DNA of 64,000 bases, from NCBI GenBank assembly GCA_964498965.1, contig CAZCJU010000003.1, positions 1 through 64,000 of the forward strand. Direction: 5' to 3'. Position 1 is the first letter of the stretch. Each line of letters opens with the position of its first letter. This document shows, piece after piece, positions 33,921-43,111 of this stretch. The position numbers were made by a program, and so were the translations under genes. The notes under the pieces were generated by a model, which was given only the letters and a program-made list of their open reading frames with translations, was not told where the DNA came from and did no database searches. This DNA comes from CAZCJU01 sp964498965 (GTDB lineage Bacteria; Bacillota; Clostridia; Oscillospirales; CAG-272).

Positions 33921-34592
33921 ATGGCAGTACTCGAATGTGACGGAGTATCTAAAGTATATAAGCAAGGCGAGGAAATCGTTTCCGCAGTCAAGGACTGCGA
34001 CTTCACCGTCGAAGAGGGCGAATTTACCGCAATAATCGGTTCGTCGGGTTCCGGCAAAAGCACGCTTTTGTCTATGCTCGGCGGGCTTACGCAGCCGTCG
34101 GGCGGAAAGGTATACATCAGAGGCTGTGACATTTACAATTTATCCTCCGAAGAGCTTGCCGTTTACAGGCGGCGACACATAGGCTTTATTTTTCAAAATT
34201 ACAATTTGATTCCCGTTTTCACCGCACTCGAAAACATACTTATGCCCGTTTTGCTCGACGGACGCCGTGTAAACACGGAACACGTCAAGGAACTGCTCGA
34301 CGTGCTTGGTATTGCCGACAGAATACACCATTTGCCGTCGGAGTTATCGGGCGGTCAGCAACAGCGTGTTGCCGTTGCACGTGCTTTAATAAATTATCCG
34401 TCGCTCGTGCTTGCCGATGAGCCTACGGGTAATCTCGACAAGGAAAGCACGCAGGAACTGATGAAACTGTTGCTCGAAACGAAAAAACTTCAAAATCAAA
34501 CTCTTGTTATGGTAACGCATGACGACAATGTTGCCGCAATGGCGGACAAGATATACCGCATGGACGACGGTTGGCTCAAGCGCGTGACCTAA
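33921..34592 (+). CDS. ABC transporter ATP-binding protein, LolD/MacB-type
   Basis: 223 residues. Walker A GSSGSGKST, Q-loop FIFQNYNLIP, signature LSGGQQQRVAVARAL, Walker B LVLADEPTGNLD and switch MVTHD are all intact. The ...NLDKESTQELMKLL pattern marks the LolD/MacB/FtsE group, whose partner is a four-helix FtsX-like permease. No such permease is in the window: the gene follows the DUF4340 gene by 2 bp and is followed by proA. It may serve the Gld-type complex as a second ATPase or act with a permease elsewhere. Confidence 0.9.
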   Translation: MAVLECDGVSKVYKQGEEIVSAVKDCDFTVEEGEFTAIIGSSGSGKSTLLSMLGGLTQPSGGKVYIRGCDIYNLSSEELAVYRRRHIGFIFQNYNLIPVFTALENILMPVLLDGRRVNTEHVKELLDVLGIADRIHHLPSELSGGQQQRVAVARALINYPSLVLADEPTGNLDKESTQELMKLLLETKKLQNQTLVMVTHDDNVAAMADKIYRMDDGWLKRVT

Positions 34593-34598
34593 AACGCA

Positions 34599-34632
34599 AT
34601 GAAAGGTTTAAAATAATGAAAGGTTTAAAATA
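34599..34632 (+). repeat. Perfect 17-bp tandem duplication with two minicistrons before proA
   Basis: ATGAAAGGTTTAAAATA occurs at 34599-34615 and 34616-34632. Read from the two ATGs this gives MKGLK then stop, overlapping (TAATG) a second MKGLKY then stop, ending just before the proA start at 34639. Both copies contain AAAGG, a possible ribosome site. Confidence 0.75.
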
Positions 34633-34638
34633 CTGAAA

Positions 34639-35895
34639 ATGAATGTAAAGGAATATGTAAACGGTCTTTGCCGTGATGCAAAAGATGCCTCCTACGCACT
34701 TGCAACCTCGTCAAGTACGGAGCGTAATGCGATCTTGATATCGATATCGAAAAAGCTGTGCGAGGAAGAAAATATCGCGAAGATCATCGAGGCAAATCGG
34801 CTGGATCTCGAACACGCAAAAAACAACAATATAAGACCGACCATGATCGACCGCCTTACGCTTAGCCGCGAGCGGCTGACGAACATTGCCGCGTCCGCGT
34901 CCAAGCTCGCCGCACTTCCCGACGTTCTCGGGCAGGGCGAATGCTTCGTGCGACCGAATGGCTTGAAAATACGTCGTGTCGCCGTTCCGCTCGGCACAGT
35001 CGGCATAATTTACGAGGCACGTCCGAACGTCACGGTCGATGCGGCGGGAATATGTATAAAAACGGGCAATTGTGCGGTGCTGAGGGGCGGAAAGGAAGCG
35101 ATAAATTCAAACAAAGCGTTCATTTCCGTAATTCATTCGGCATTGACGGAATGCGGATTTGACCCGCACTGTATCGCACTTATCGAGGACACGAGCCGAG
35201 AATCGAGCTACGCTTTAATGGAAGCGGTCGGACTGATCGATGTGCTTATCCCCCGAGGCAGCAAGAGCTTGATAAATTCGGTATGTCAAAACGCACGTGT
35301 TCCCGTTATCGAAACGGGTGCGGGAAATTGCCACATTTATGTGGAAAAAACGGCCGATATCGACACGGCGGTGAAAGTAACGCTCAACGCCAAGCTTTCG
35401 CGTCCCTCCGTTTGCAATGCGGCGGAATCGTTGCTCGTGGACAGAGCGATAGCGGGCAAATTTTTGCCGAGGCTCTATTCCGCTTCAAGAGAAAAAGAGT
35501 TGATTTTCAGAGGCAACGAAGAGGTAAAAGCGATACTTCCGCAAGCCGAAGATGCTTGCGAGGAGGACTATTATGCAGAATACTACGATTATATAATATC
35601 CGTCAAGCTTGTAGACGGTGTCAAAGAAGCGGTTGAAAACGTAAACAAGTATTCCACTCACCACAGCGAAGCGGTTTTGACAAGCGATCTGTCCGTTGCC
35701 GATTACTTCACATCGCATGTTGACAGTGCGGCGGTTTATGTAAACGCTTCGACACGCTTTACCGACGGCGAAGAATTCGGCTTCGGTGCGGAGATCGGCA
35801 TATCTACGCAAAAGCTTCATGCCAGAGGACCTATGGGACCCGAACAGCTTACAATATATAAGTATATCATAGAGGGCAACGGTCAGATACGATAG
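34639..35895 (+). CDS. proA: Gamma-glutamyl phosphate reductase (glutamate-5-semialdehyde dehydrogenase)
   Basis: 418 residues. Reduces gamma-glutamyl phosphate with NADPH to the semialdehyde of proline synthesis. IYEARPNVTVDAAGICIKTGNCAVLRGGKEA, LIPRGSKSLINSV, ETGAGNCHIYVE, and the active-site Cys in SRPSVCNAAESLLV are all present, as is EFGFGAEIGISTQKLHARGPMG near the end. Full length. Its usual partner proB is not here; the gene follows an ABC ATPase. The start is preceded by the 17-bp duplication, and no strong Shine-Dalgarno sits at normal distance. A clear terminator follows. Confidence 0.96.
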   Translation: MNVKEYVNGLCRDAKDASYALATSSSTERNAILISISKKLCEEENIAKIIEANRLDLEHAKNNNIRPTMIDRLTLSRERLTNIAASASKLAALPDVLGQGECFVRPNGLKIRRVAVPLGTVGIIYEARPNVTVDAAGICIKTGNCAVLRGGKEAINSNKAFISVIHSALTECGFDPHCIALIEDTSRESSYALMEAVGLIDVLIPRGSKSLINSVCQNARVPVIETGAGNCHIYVEKTADIDTAVKVTLNAKLSRPSVCNAAESLLVDRAIAGKFLPRLYSASREKELIFRGNEEVKAILPQAEDACEEDYYAEYYDYIISVKLVDGVKEAVENVNKYSTHHSEAVLTSDLSVADYFTSHVDSAAVYVNASTRFTDGEEFGFGAEIGISTQKLHARGPMGPEQLTIYKYIIEGNGQIR

Positions 35896-35932
35896 ACTGA
35901 TCATCGAACAAAGCATAATTTCAAATAACAAG

Positions 35933-35970
35933 ACGGACGAATCGATTGATTCGTCCGTTTATTTTTATAT
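35933..35970 (+). terminator. Rho-independent terminator after proA
   Basis: ACGGACGAATC (35933-35943) pairs with GATTCGTCCGT (35948-35958), followed by TTATTTTTAT. Confidence 0.9.
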
Positions 35971-35971
35971 A

Positions 35972-36030
35972 GCGGAATAACGCCCTAATCCGGCAATCCG
36001 CACAAACCAACTCAGTGAGTACTATACGAT
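35972..36030. repeat. Dispersed intergenic repeat, copy B (partial, shuffled)
   Basis: Contains GCGGAATAACGCCCTAATCCGGCAATCC then GCACAAACCAACTCAGTGAGTAC. These two modules occur in the opposite order at 14411 and 43171, so this looks like a fragment of a tandem arrangement. The CCTTTCCCC hairpins are absent. Confidence 0.55.
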
Positions 36031-36062
36031 ATCGCTTTATGAAAGACTTACAAATAGGCGTT

Positions 36063-38645
36063 TCATATCATTTTTTTCAATTCGCGCAAAAAGTCGAATG
36101 CTTCTATGGGATTCATGAGATTGAGATCGACGTTTTCAAGTCTGCGGCGTATTTCGTCCGCCGCCACGGATTCGAGAGATATATTCATATCTTCAACACA
36201 TTCAACCGTTTTGGGTATTATTGCTCTCGGATTTTTGTTTTCCGCTTCGATAAGTATTTCACTTGCTCTTTTTGTGACCTCATTAGGCACGCCGGCAAGC
36301 TTTGCGACCTCTATACCGTAGCTGTCGTCCGTCGCTCCTTTGACTATCTTACGCAGAAACGTTATGTTGCCGCCACGTTTTTTCGCCGCAATATTGTAAT
36401 TCACCACGCCCTCGCAAGTATCCTCGAGGTCTGTCAATTCGTGATAATGCGTGGCGAAAAGCGTTTTCGCACCTATTTTTTTCGCCGTATACTCCGCACA
36501 GGCACGTGCAATACTCATACCGTCAAATGTAGATGTTCCTCTGCCTATTTCGTCGTATATTATAAGGCTGTTTTTGGTGGCGTTATTTAGTATTTCCGCC
36601 ACCTCGTTCATTTCTGTCATAAACGTGGACTGACCGGACACAAGGTCGTCGCTCGCACCGACACGCGTGAATATTCTGTCAACAAGACCTATTCTCGCTT
36701 CGCTTGCGGGTACGAAAGAACCCATATGAGCCATGATAACTATTATGGCGACCTGTCGCATATACGTAGATTTTCCCGCCATATTCGGGCCTGTTATCAG
36801 CATGAGCCTGTTATGCTGTGTATCAAGCACGGTATCGTTCGGCACGAACCGAGCCTGCTCCGCAAATTTTTCCACCACCGGGTGTCTGCCGTCTTTTATA
36901 TATATCATATCGGACAGATCTACCTCCGGTCTGACATAACCGTGCTTCAACGCCGCCGTAGCGAGCGACAACAATGCGTCCGTCTGTGCAACGTATTCCG
37001 CCGCACTCGTCATTCTTTCTATGCTTTCGCTTAATTTTTCCTTAAGCTCGCAAAAAAGCTCGTACTCCAGCTTTACCGCCTTATCGCCGGCACCCAATAT
37101 TTCGCCCTCGAATTTTTTCAGTTCCTCGGTGATATATCTTTCGCAATTGGTCAGCGTCTGCTTTCTGATATATCTGTCGGGTACGTTTTCCGCATTCGAG
37201 CGGCTCACCTCTATATAGTATCCGAAAACTCTGTTATACGATATTTTTAAATTCTTTATTCCCGTCGCACGCCGTTCGTTTTCCTCCGTTTGTCGCAGGA
37301 AGGAATCGCCGTCCTTCAATATTTGTCTGAGTCTGTCAAGCTCTTTGTTGTGTCCGCTCCGTATAAATCCGCCCTCACGCACCGAAAACGGCACTTCGTC
37401 GTCGAGCGTATTGTGTATCAGCTCCGCAACGTCCTCGAGAGTGTCGATCTTCTCCGCCAGCTCATCCGTGCTTTCGTTTTTCAGTGCCGAAACGCACGAG
37501 CGGACACGGGGCATACAACGACACGTCTGCTCTATGGCTTTCATATCTCTCGGATTTACCGAGCCGTAAACTATTTTCGCACACAGTCTTTGCAGATCAA
37601 GCACGCCTCGCAGGGCTTCGCCGAGTTCGTTTGAAACGGTGAAATCGTTTATCATCGCCTCAATACGGTTTTGGCGTGTGTTTATCTCGTTTAATGAATA
37701 AAGCGGCTCGTTTATCCACTTTTTCAGCATTCTCGCTCCGCCCGAGGTCTTTGTACTGTCAAGCACCCAGAGCAACGAGCCTTTTTTCTGACCTCTACGC
37801 ATACTCTCGCACAGCTCCAAACTGCGTCTTGCGTTCAGATCGAGCTGTAAATGCTGTCCCGAGGTATATATTTCGAGCTTGTTTATGAATGAAATATCCG
37901 TCATTTGCGTAGCTTCGACATACTGCAGCAACGCACCGACGCATTTCACCGTTTCGACTTCAAGTCTTGTCGCATTCGTTTCGGGAAATTGCTTTTTCAC
38001 ACATTGCAGGCATTCGGAAAACACGAAGAGGTTTTCGCAGTCGTCGTTCACCGTGCATTGCAACTGTTTTGAGAAAAATTCGGATAAATGCGGGAAGTTA
38101 GTGGCGGAAGCACTTAAAAGTACCTCTTTCGGTCTGTATGTTCCGCATTCGTTTATGACGAATTCCTCTCCGTGCATAGCGTCGCCGCCGTCTCTGAACG
38201 AAGTGAATATGTTGCCGGTGGAAATGTCGGAAAAGCACACCGCCGCCCGATCGCCGTCAATGTAAATTCCGGCTATGTAGCTGTTGTCGTTTTCATCGAG
38301 CATATTCGCCGATGTCACCGTTCCGGGCGTTATCAAACGAACTATCTCGCGTCGTACAAGCCCTTTCGCTTGCGACGGATCCTCGGTCTGCTCGCAAACG
38401 GCTATTTTGTATCCGCTTTTCACGAGTTTTTCTATGTAGCCGTCTACACTGTGATAGGGTACACCGCACATCGGAGCTCGCTCGGCTTCGCCGCAATCGC
38501 GTCCGGTGAGCGTAAGCTCAAGCACAGAAGAGGCGGTCTTTGCATCGTCGAAAAACATTTCGTAAAAATCGCCCAAACGGTACATTAAAATGTAGTCCGT
38601 ATAATTCTTTTTTATCTCCAAATACTGGAGCATCATCGGTGTCAT
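36063..38645 (-). CDS. mutS: DNA mismatch repair protein MutS
   Basis: 860 residues from ATG 38645, behind a strong CGGAGGGT site; the frame is open 38 codons further but without family sequence. MTPMMLQYLEIKKNYTDYILMYRLGDFYEMFFDDA contains the mismatch-reading GDFYE Phe and Glu. Walker A ITGPNMAGKSTYMRQ (about 615), the FTRVGASDDLVSGQSTFMTEM signature, DEIGRGTSTFDG Walker B and FATHYHELTDLE are all intact. MutS is commonly followed by mutL; no mutL is in the window. It is preceded by mnmG with a 117-bp gap. Confidence 0.98.
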   Translation of the reverse strand: MTPMMLQYLEIKKNYTDYILMYRLGDFYEMFFDDAKTASSVLELTLTGRDCGEAERAPMCGVPYHSVDGYIEKLVKSGYKIAVCEQTEDPSQAKGLVRREIVRLITPGTVTSANMLDENDNSYIAGIYIDGDRAAVCFSDISTGNIFTSFRDGGDAMHGEEFVINECGTYRPKEVLLSASATNFPHLSEFFSKQLQCTVNDDCENLFVFSECLQCVKKQFPETNATRLEVETVKCVGALLQYVEATQMTDISFINKLEIYTSGQHLQLDLNARRSLELCESMRRGQKKGSLLWVLDSTKTSGGARMLKKWINEPLYSLNEINTRQNRIEAMINDFTVSNELGEALRGVLDLQRLCAKIVYGSVNPRDMKAIEQTCRCMPRVRSCVSALKNESTDELAEKIDTLEDVAELIHNTLDDEVPFSVREGGFIRSGHNKELDRLRQILKDGDSFLRQTEENERRATGIKNLKISYNRVFGYYIEVSRSNAENVPDRYIRKQTLTNCERYITEELKKFEGEILGAGDKAVKLEYELFCELKEKLSESIERMTSAAEYVAQTDALLSLATAALKHGYVRPEVDLSDMIYIKDGRHPVVEKFAEQARFVPNDTVLDTQHNRLMLITGPNMAGKSTYMRQVAIIVIMAHMGSFVPASEARIGLVDRIFTRVGASDDLVSGQSTFMTEMNEVAEILNNATKNSLIIYDEIGRGTSTFDGMSIARACAEYTAKKIGAKTLFATHYHELTDLEDTCEGVVNYNIAAKKRGGNITFLRKIVKGATDDSYGIEVAKLAGVPNEVTKRASEILIEAENKNPRAIIPKTVECVEDMNISLESVAADEIRRRLENVDLNLMNPIEAFDFLRELKKMI

Positions 38646-38762
38646 GTGTACCCTCCGAAAATTTAATTTGTCGTTGTTTTTTGAAAATACCGTCCCATTT
38701 ATCAATGAAAGCAAATTTCGGGTTGCCATCTTTCCGAAAAAGGCGGAAGGTTTATGCACGGG

Positions 38763-40631
38763 TCAGCGGTCGGCTGTGAGGTAGATGAGCAGTACGGAGA
38801 TATCGGCGGGGGAAACGCCGCTTATTCTCGACGCTTGGCCTATGCTTTCGGGGCGAAATTTTTCGAGCTTTTGCATAGCCTCAATACGTAGACCTTTTAT
38901 TTTCGTATAATCGATATTTTCGGGCAATTGCGTTTTTTCGAGCTTTTGCGATCTGCGAACCTGAGCATACTGTTTTTCGATATATCCGGCGTATTTTATT
39001 TTAACGCCCGCGGCGAACAAAATATCCTTGTCCTTTTCCGTTCTCGACGTATCGAATTCGGACAAAGCGTTATGATCCACGCCGGGGCGACGGAGCAATT
39101 CATCGAGGTGAAAAGCTCTCGGAGCGGATTCCGGCGAGCCTATCACCTCGTACAGAGCCTCACTCGGCTTAATTACGGTTTTTTTCGCCCGTTCTATCTC
39201 GTCGTTTATACGTTTTTGTTTTTCGAGGAATTTCTCGTACCGTTCGTTATCGATCAAGCCGACACGGCGACCTATGGGAGTAAGGCGTTCATCGGCATTA
39301 TCCTGTCTGAGCAGAAGTCTGTACTCGCACCGCGAAGTCATTATTCTGTACGGCTCATTAGTACCTTTTGTGACGAGATCGTCTATAAGCGTACCTATAT
39401 ACGATTCCTGCCGCAGAAGCACCATCGGTTCTTCGCCTTTCAACTTGAGGGCTGCGTTTATGCCGGCGACAAGGCCCTGAGCGGCTGCCTCCTCGTATCC
39501 GGACGTTCCGTTGAACTGTCCCGCACCGTACAGACCGGATATATTTTTAAATTCGAGAGTGGCTTTAAGCTGGGTCGGGTCTATACAATCGTACTCTATG
39601 GCATACGCATGACGCATTATCAATGCGTTTTCGAAGCCGTCGAGCGAATGTAGCATTTCGAGTTGGACATCGGGCGGGAGTGACGAGGAAAAGCCCTGCA
39701 GATACAACTCCTCCGTATCCTCGCCGAGGGGTTCGACAAACAGCTGATGTCGTTCCTTATCCGCAAAACGGACTATTTTATCCTCTATACTCGGGCAATA
39801 TCTCGGACCTGTGCCTTTTATGACACCCGAATACAGCGGTGAGCGGTGAAGATTATCTTTGATTATTTTATGTGTTTTTTCGTTTGTATAAACGATATGG
39901 CAAGGCAATGAGGGACGAGCGGCGAAGCTTTCCCTATCGGTCAGCACCGAAAACGGGATCTCGCAATCGGCGTGCTGTTCTTCCAGCTTAGTCAAGTCAA
40001 CGCTCGAGCGTAAGACTCTTGCGGGAGTACCCGTTTTGAACCTCATCAGTCGTATACCGGCTTTTTCGAGCGATGCGGAGAGTCCGAGTGAGGGCAAAAA
40101 GCCGTCCGGACCGGATGAATACGCCGTATCGCCGACGACGACACGACTTTGCAGGTACGTGCCTGTGCATACTATGACGCATTTACAGTCGAATCTGACG
40201 TTAAGCGAGGTTATTACGCCCTTGACTTCGCCGTTTTCGATGACTATATCCGTGACTTCCGCCTGATACAATCGCAGGTTTTTCGTTTGCTCTATCGTAT
40301 GCTTCATCAAAATATGGTATTTCGCACGGTCCGCCTGCACACGTTTTGAGTGTACGGCGGGACCTTTACCCAAATTCAGCATACGGTTTTGGAGTGTGAC
40401 ATCGTCGGCGGTTTTTCCCATTTGACCGCCCAACGCATCTATTTCGAACACGAGGTGTCCCTTGCCCGTGCCGCCGATCGATGGGTTACAGGGCATATTT
40501 CCGACGGAATCGAGGTTCATGGTGAACAATATCGTATCAATTCCGAGCCTTGCACACGCCAAAGCGGCTTCTATTCCGGCATGGCCCGCACCTATCACGG
40601 CAACGCTTGTTTCTCCGAGCTTACATACCAT
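38763..40631 (-). CDS. mnmG: tRNA uridine-5-carboxymethylaminomethyl modification enzyme MnmG
   Basis: 622 residues. FAD-binding GAGHAGIEAALACARLG at the start, NPSIGGTGKGHLVFEIDALGG, FKTGTPARVLRSSVD, and the C-terminal RRPGVDHNALSEF / YAGYIEKQ region fit GidA/MnmG exactly. Partner of MnmE in cmnm5U34 synthesis, but mnmE lies at 4740. It overlaps the 3' end of nrnA by 11 bp and is followed by mutS. Confidence 0.97.
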   Translation of the reverse strand: MVCKLGETSVAVIGAGHAGIEAALACARLGIDTILFTMNLDSVGNMPCNPSIGGTGKGHLVFEIDALGGQMGKTADDVTLQNRMLNLGKGPAVHSKRVQADRAKYHILMKHTIEQTKNLRLYQAEVTDIVIENGEVKGVITSLNVRFDCKCVIVCTGTYLQSRVVVGDTAYSSGPDGFLPSLGLSASLEKAGIRLMRFKTGTPARVLRSSVDLTKLEEQHADCEIPFSVLTDRESFAARPSLPCHIVYTNEKTHKIIKDNLHRSPLYSGVIKGTGPRYCPSIEDKIVRFADKERHQLFVEPLGEDTEELYLQGFSSSLPPDVQLEMLHSLDGFENALIMRHAYAIEYDCIDPTQLKATLEFKNISGLYGAGQFNGTSGYEEAAAQGLVAGINAALKLKGEEPMVLLRQESYIGTLIDDLVTKGTNEPYRIMTSRCEYRLLLRQDNADERLTPIGRRVGLIDNERYEKFLEKQKRINDEIERAKKTVIKPSEALYEVIGSPESAPRAFHLDELLRRPGVDHNALSEFDTSRTEKDKDILFAAGVKIKYAGYIEKQYAQVRRSQKLEKTQLPENIDYTKIKGLRIEAMQKLEKFRPESIGQASRISGVSPADISVLLIYLTADR

Positions 40632-41610
40632 GCTCGATCGCCTCCGTACAAGCCTCGGACACTATATCGAGGCACTGCTCGATATCGTCGGCTTTGATAC
40701 TGCAGCCTGCAGCACGGCTGTGACCGCCGCCGCCGAATTCGGCTGCAATTACGGACACATCGACGTGCTTCGAGCGAAACGAAACACGGTATTCGCCGAC
40801 GCAGGCTTCCTTTACGGAAAACGCTATTTCCACGCTCGGCACGCCGCGAGCCAAATTAACTATATCCCCGTCCTCGCCGTTCGGCATACCGTAAGCGAGG
40901 CGCATTTCCTCGGTTATATACGTGCCGACGACACGGTCGAACGAATAAAACCGCATATTATCTATGATCTCCGCCTGCATTTCAAGCTGGAGCTTCGTTA
41001 TAAAATTATGGAGCTCGTCGTTTATCGTCGAACTGTCTATGCCGTATTCGAGCAACTCGGCTGCGATACGGTGCGTTTTCGGTGTTGTATTCGAGTATGC
41101 GAAGCCGCCCGTATCGGAGGATATCGCACAATACAGGTATTCCGCACATTCTTTGTCGAGTTTGCCGACACCGTCCGATTCGAGCTGCTTTCCTATCTCG
41201 TAAACGATCTCGCCGCAGGCAGCGGCGGTGTCATCGACGCAGACACGGCAATTACCGTCAAGTCGGGACGAGGAATGGTGGTCAATTGCGAAATCTATTC
41301 TGTCCGCATATTCCTTATATCTGCCGAGAAGTGAAAAATCGGCAACATCGACGGTGATATAGCACTTAGGCGAAAAGCCGATGAGCCGTTCTATACCGAG
41401 ATCGTCGGTTTCGGTCAAAAAGCAGAGGCGTGCGGGTATTCTGTCCGCACAAACTACCTCAGCACGTCTGCCGGTGCTTTCCAATATGCGTTTAAGCCCC
41501 AGAGCCGAGCCTAACGTATCGCCGTCGGGGCGAGAGTGGGTAAACAGCAGAAAGCTGCCGTATTCGGTCAGCCTTTTGCACAGCTCGGGAACTGAGATAA
41601 GCTCAGCCAT
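40621..41610 (-). CDS. nrnA: DHH-family bifunctional oligoribonuclease/phosphatase NrnA
   Basis: 329 residues from ATG 41610, which overlaps the rbfA end by 8 bp. THSRPDGDTLGSALGL carries the first metal-binding Asp residues; VDVADFSLLG and FAIDHHSSSRLDG the DHH motif; GGGGHSRAAG the C-terminal DHHA1 domain. NrnA degrades nano-RNA and hydrolyses pAp. rbfA-nrnA is a common Firmicute pair, usually within the nusA-infB operon; here it is detached and leads into mnmG. Confidence 0.93.
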   Translation of the reverse strand: MAELISVPELCKRLTEYGSFLLFTHSRPDGDTLGSALGLKRILESTGRRAEVVCADRIPARLCFLTETDDLGIERLIGFSPKCYITVDVADFSLLGRYKEYADRIDFAIDHHSSSRLDGNCRVCVDDTAAACGEIVYEIGKQLESDGVGKLDKECAEYLYCAISSDTGGFAYSNTTPKTHRIAAELLEYGIDSSTINDELHNFITKLQLEMQAEIIDNMRFYSFDRVVGTYITEEMRLAYGMPNGEDGDIVNLARGVPSVEIAFSVKEACVGEYRVSFRSKHVDVSVIAAEFGGGGHSRAAGCSIKADDIEQCLDIVSEACTEAIEHGM

Positions 41611-41974
41611 TTTCGTTTTCCCCGCTAATTTCTTTGAGAATTTTAGATATACCCGCACCGTATTCCGCACTCGTATCGGGTACGAATGTAAGTTCGGGCG
41701 TTACACGCAGGTTAAGCGAGGCGGCAAGCTCCCGTCTGATGTATCCGGAAGCGGACTTCAGTCCCGTTTTGATCTCCTTGCGAGCCGCCGTCGCTTCTTC
41801 GCCGTCGAGCTTATCCAAAAACGTGAAATACACCTTGGCGTATTTTAAGTCGGCGGAAACGTCACAGCCCGTTATACAGGTTAGATATCCGTTCACCCTC
41901 GGGTCCTTGACGCCTCGTATTATGCGGGAAAGCTCCCGCATAACCTCTTCGTTTATTCTTTGTTTTCTGTACAT
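41603..41974 (-). CDS. rbfA: Ribosome-binding factor A
   Basis: 123 residues. RINEEVMRELSRIIRGVKDPRVNGYLTCITGCDVSADLKYAKVYFTFLD followed by LNLRVTPELTFVPDTSAEYGAGISKIL is the complete RbfA KH-like fold. Helps mature 16S rRNA. The infB gene that normally precedes it is absent; ilvE lies 28 bp upstream on the same strand. Confidence 0.96.
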   Translation of the reverse strand: MYRKQRINEEVMRELSRIIRGVKDPRVNGYLTCITGCDVSADLKYAKVYFTFLDKLDGEEATAARKEIKTGLKSASGYIRRELAASLNLRVTPELTFVPDTSAEYGAGISKILKEISGENENG

Positions 41975-42002
41975 AATGTTTTTCGGGCGGAACGCTCAAA
42001 AA

Positions 42003-43070
42003 TTATATTTTCATCGTCCAGCCGAATTTGTCCTCTATCATGCCCCACTGAATACCCGTAAGGGTGTCGTAGAGCCACTGAGATATTTTACCTATTTTAC
42101 CGTCGTTGATAAGAGCTTTTTTATTCTCGTCGTCAAGCGTACCGATGGGAGAAATTACCGCCGCCGTTCCCGTGCCGAACGCTTCTTTAAGCTCGCCCTT
42201 GTCGTATGCTTCGTAAAGCTCGTCTACCGACACCTTACGCTCGGAAACCTTGTAACCCTCGCTCTTGAGCAGCTCGATGCAGGACGCTCTCGTCACGCCG
42301 GGAAGAATATTGCCCAGATCGAGTGCGGGCGTTACCACTTCATCGCCGAGAACGAAAAATACGTTCATCGCACCGACCTCGTCGATGTACTTTCTTTCAA
42401 CGCCGTCGAGCCAAAGAACCTGCGAATAACCGAGCTTTGCGGCTTTTTCCTGCCCTTTAAGGCTTGCGGCATAGTTACCGCCGACCTTGGCAAAGCCCGT
42501 ACCGCCCTTAACGGCACGAACGTATTCTCTTTCGATAAATATTTTAACGGGGTTGATACCCTCCGCATAATATGCCGCAACGGGCGAGAGGATTATGCAG
42601 AAAATATACGTGTGCGACGGGTGAACGCCGAGCTGAGGGTCTGTCGCTATGATAAACGGTCTGATGTAAAGGCTCGTGCCGACGGATGTCGGTATCCAGT
42701 CTTTGTCGAAAAGCACAGTTTCCTTTATGGCTTGAAGCACGTCCTCGTCGGGAATTTGCGGTATGCAAAGACGTTCGTTCGTGTTTCTCATACGCTCGAT
42801 ATTCTTCATGGGACGGAAAAGCTGAATGTCGCCCGACGGCGTGCAATATGCTTTCATTCCCTCGAACATCTCCTGTGCATAGTGGAATACCATGGCACTG
42901 GGGTCAAGACTGATGGGAGCGTAAGGAACGATCCTTGCATCGTGCCAGCCCTTGCCCTCGGTGTAATTCATCAGAAACATATGATCGGTGAAGTATTTGC
43001 CGAAGCCGAGATTATTGTAATCGGGCTTTGTTTTGGGTGTTTGCGTTCTTATCTTTTTGATTTCAAGCAT
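42003..43070 (-). CDS. ilvE: Branched-chain amino acid aminotransferase (class II BCAT)
   Basis: 355 residues. Transfers amino groups between glutamate and Leu/Ile/Val keto acids with PLP. YAQEMFEGMKAYCTPSGDIQLFRPMKNIERMRNTNERLCIP, the TGFAKVGGNYAASLKGQEKA block with the active-site Lys, YIDEVGAMNVFFV and ILPGVTRASCIELLK fit the larger eukaryotic-like (ilvE type II) form. A TAGAGGTAAATA site precedes ATG. Upstream, 43071-43314 holds only hairpin-rich repeats, so the promoter is probably inside or beyond them. Confidence 0.95.
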   Translation of the reverse strand: MLEIKKIRTQTPKTKPDYNNLGFGKYFTDHMFLMNYTEGKGWHDARIVPYAPISLDPSAMVFHYAQEMFEGMKAYCTPSGDIQLFRPMKNIERMRNTNERLCIPQIPDEDVLQAIKETVLFDKDWIPTSVGTSLYIRPFIIATDPQLGVHPSHTYIFCIILSPVAAYYAEGINPVKIFIEREYVRAVKGGTGFAKVGGNYAASLKGQEKAAKLGYSQVLWLDGVERKYIDEVGAMNVFFVLGDEVVTPALDLGNILPGVTRASCIELLKSEGYKVSERKVSVDELYEAYDKGELKEAFGTGTAAVISPIGTLDDENKKALINDGKIGKISQWLYDTLTGIQWGMIEDKFGWTMKI

Positions 43071-43111
43071 TTTATTTACCTCTAAATAATTATAAAATTC
43101 TTCTGATTTAC

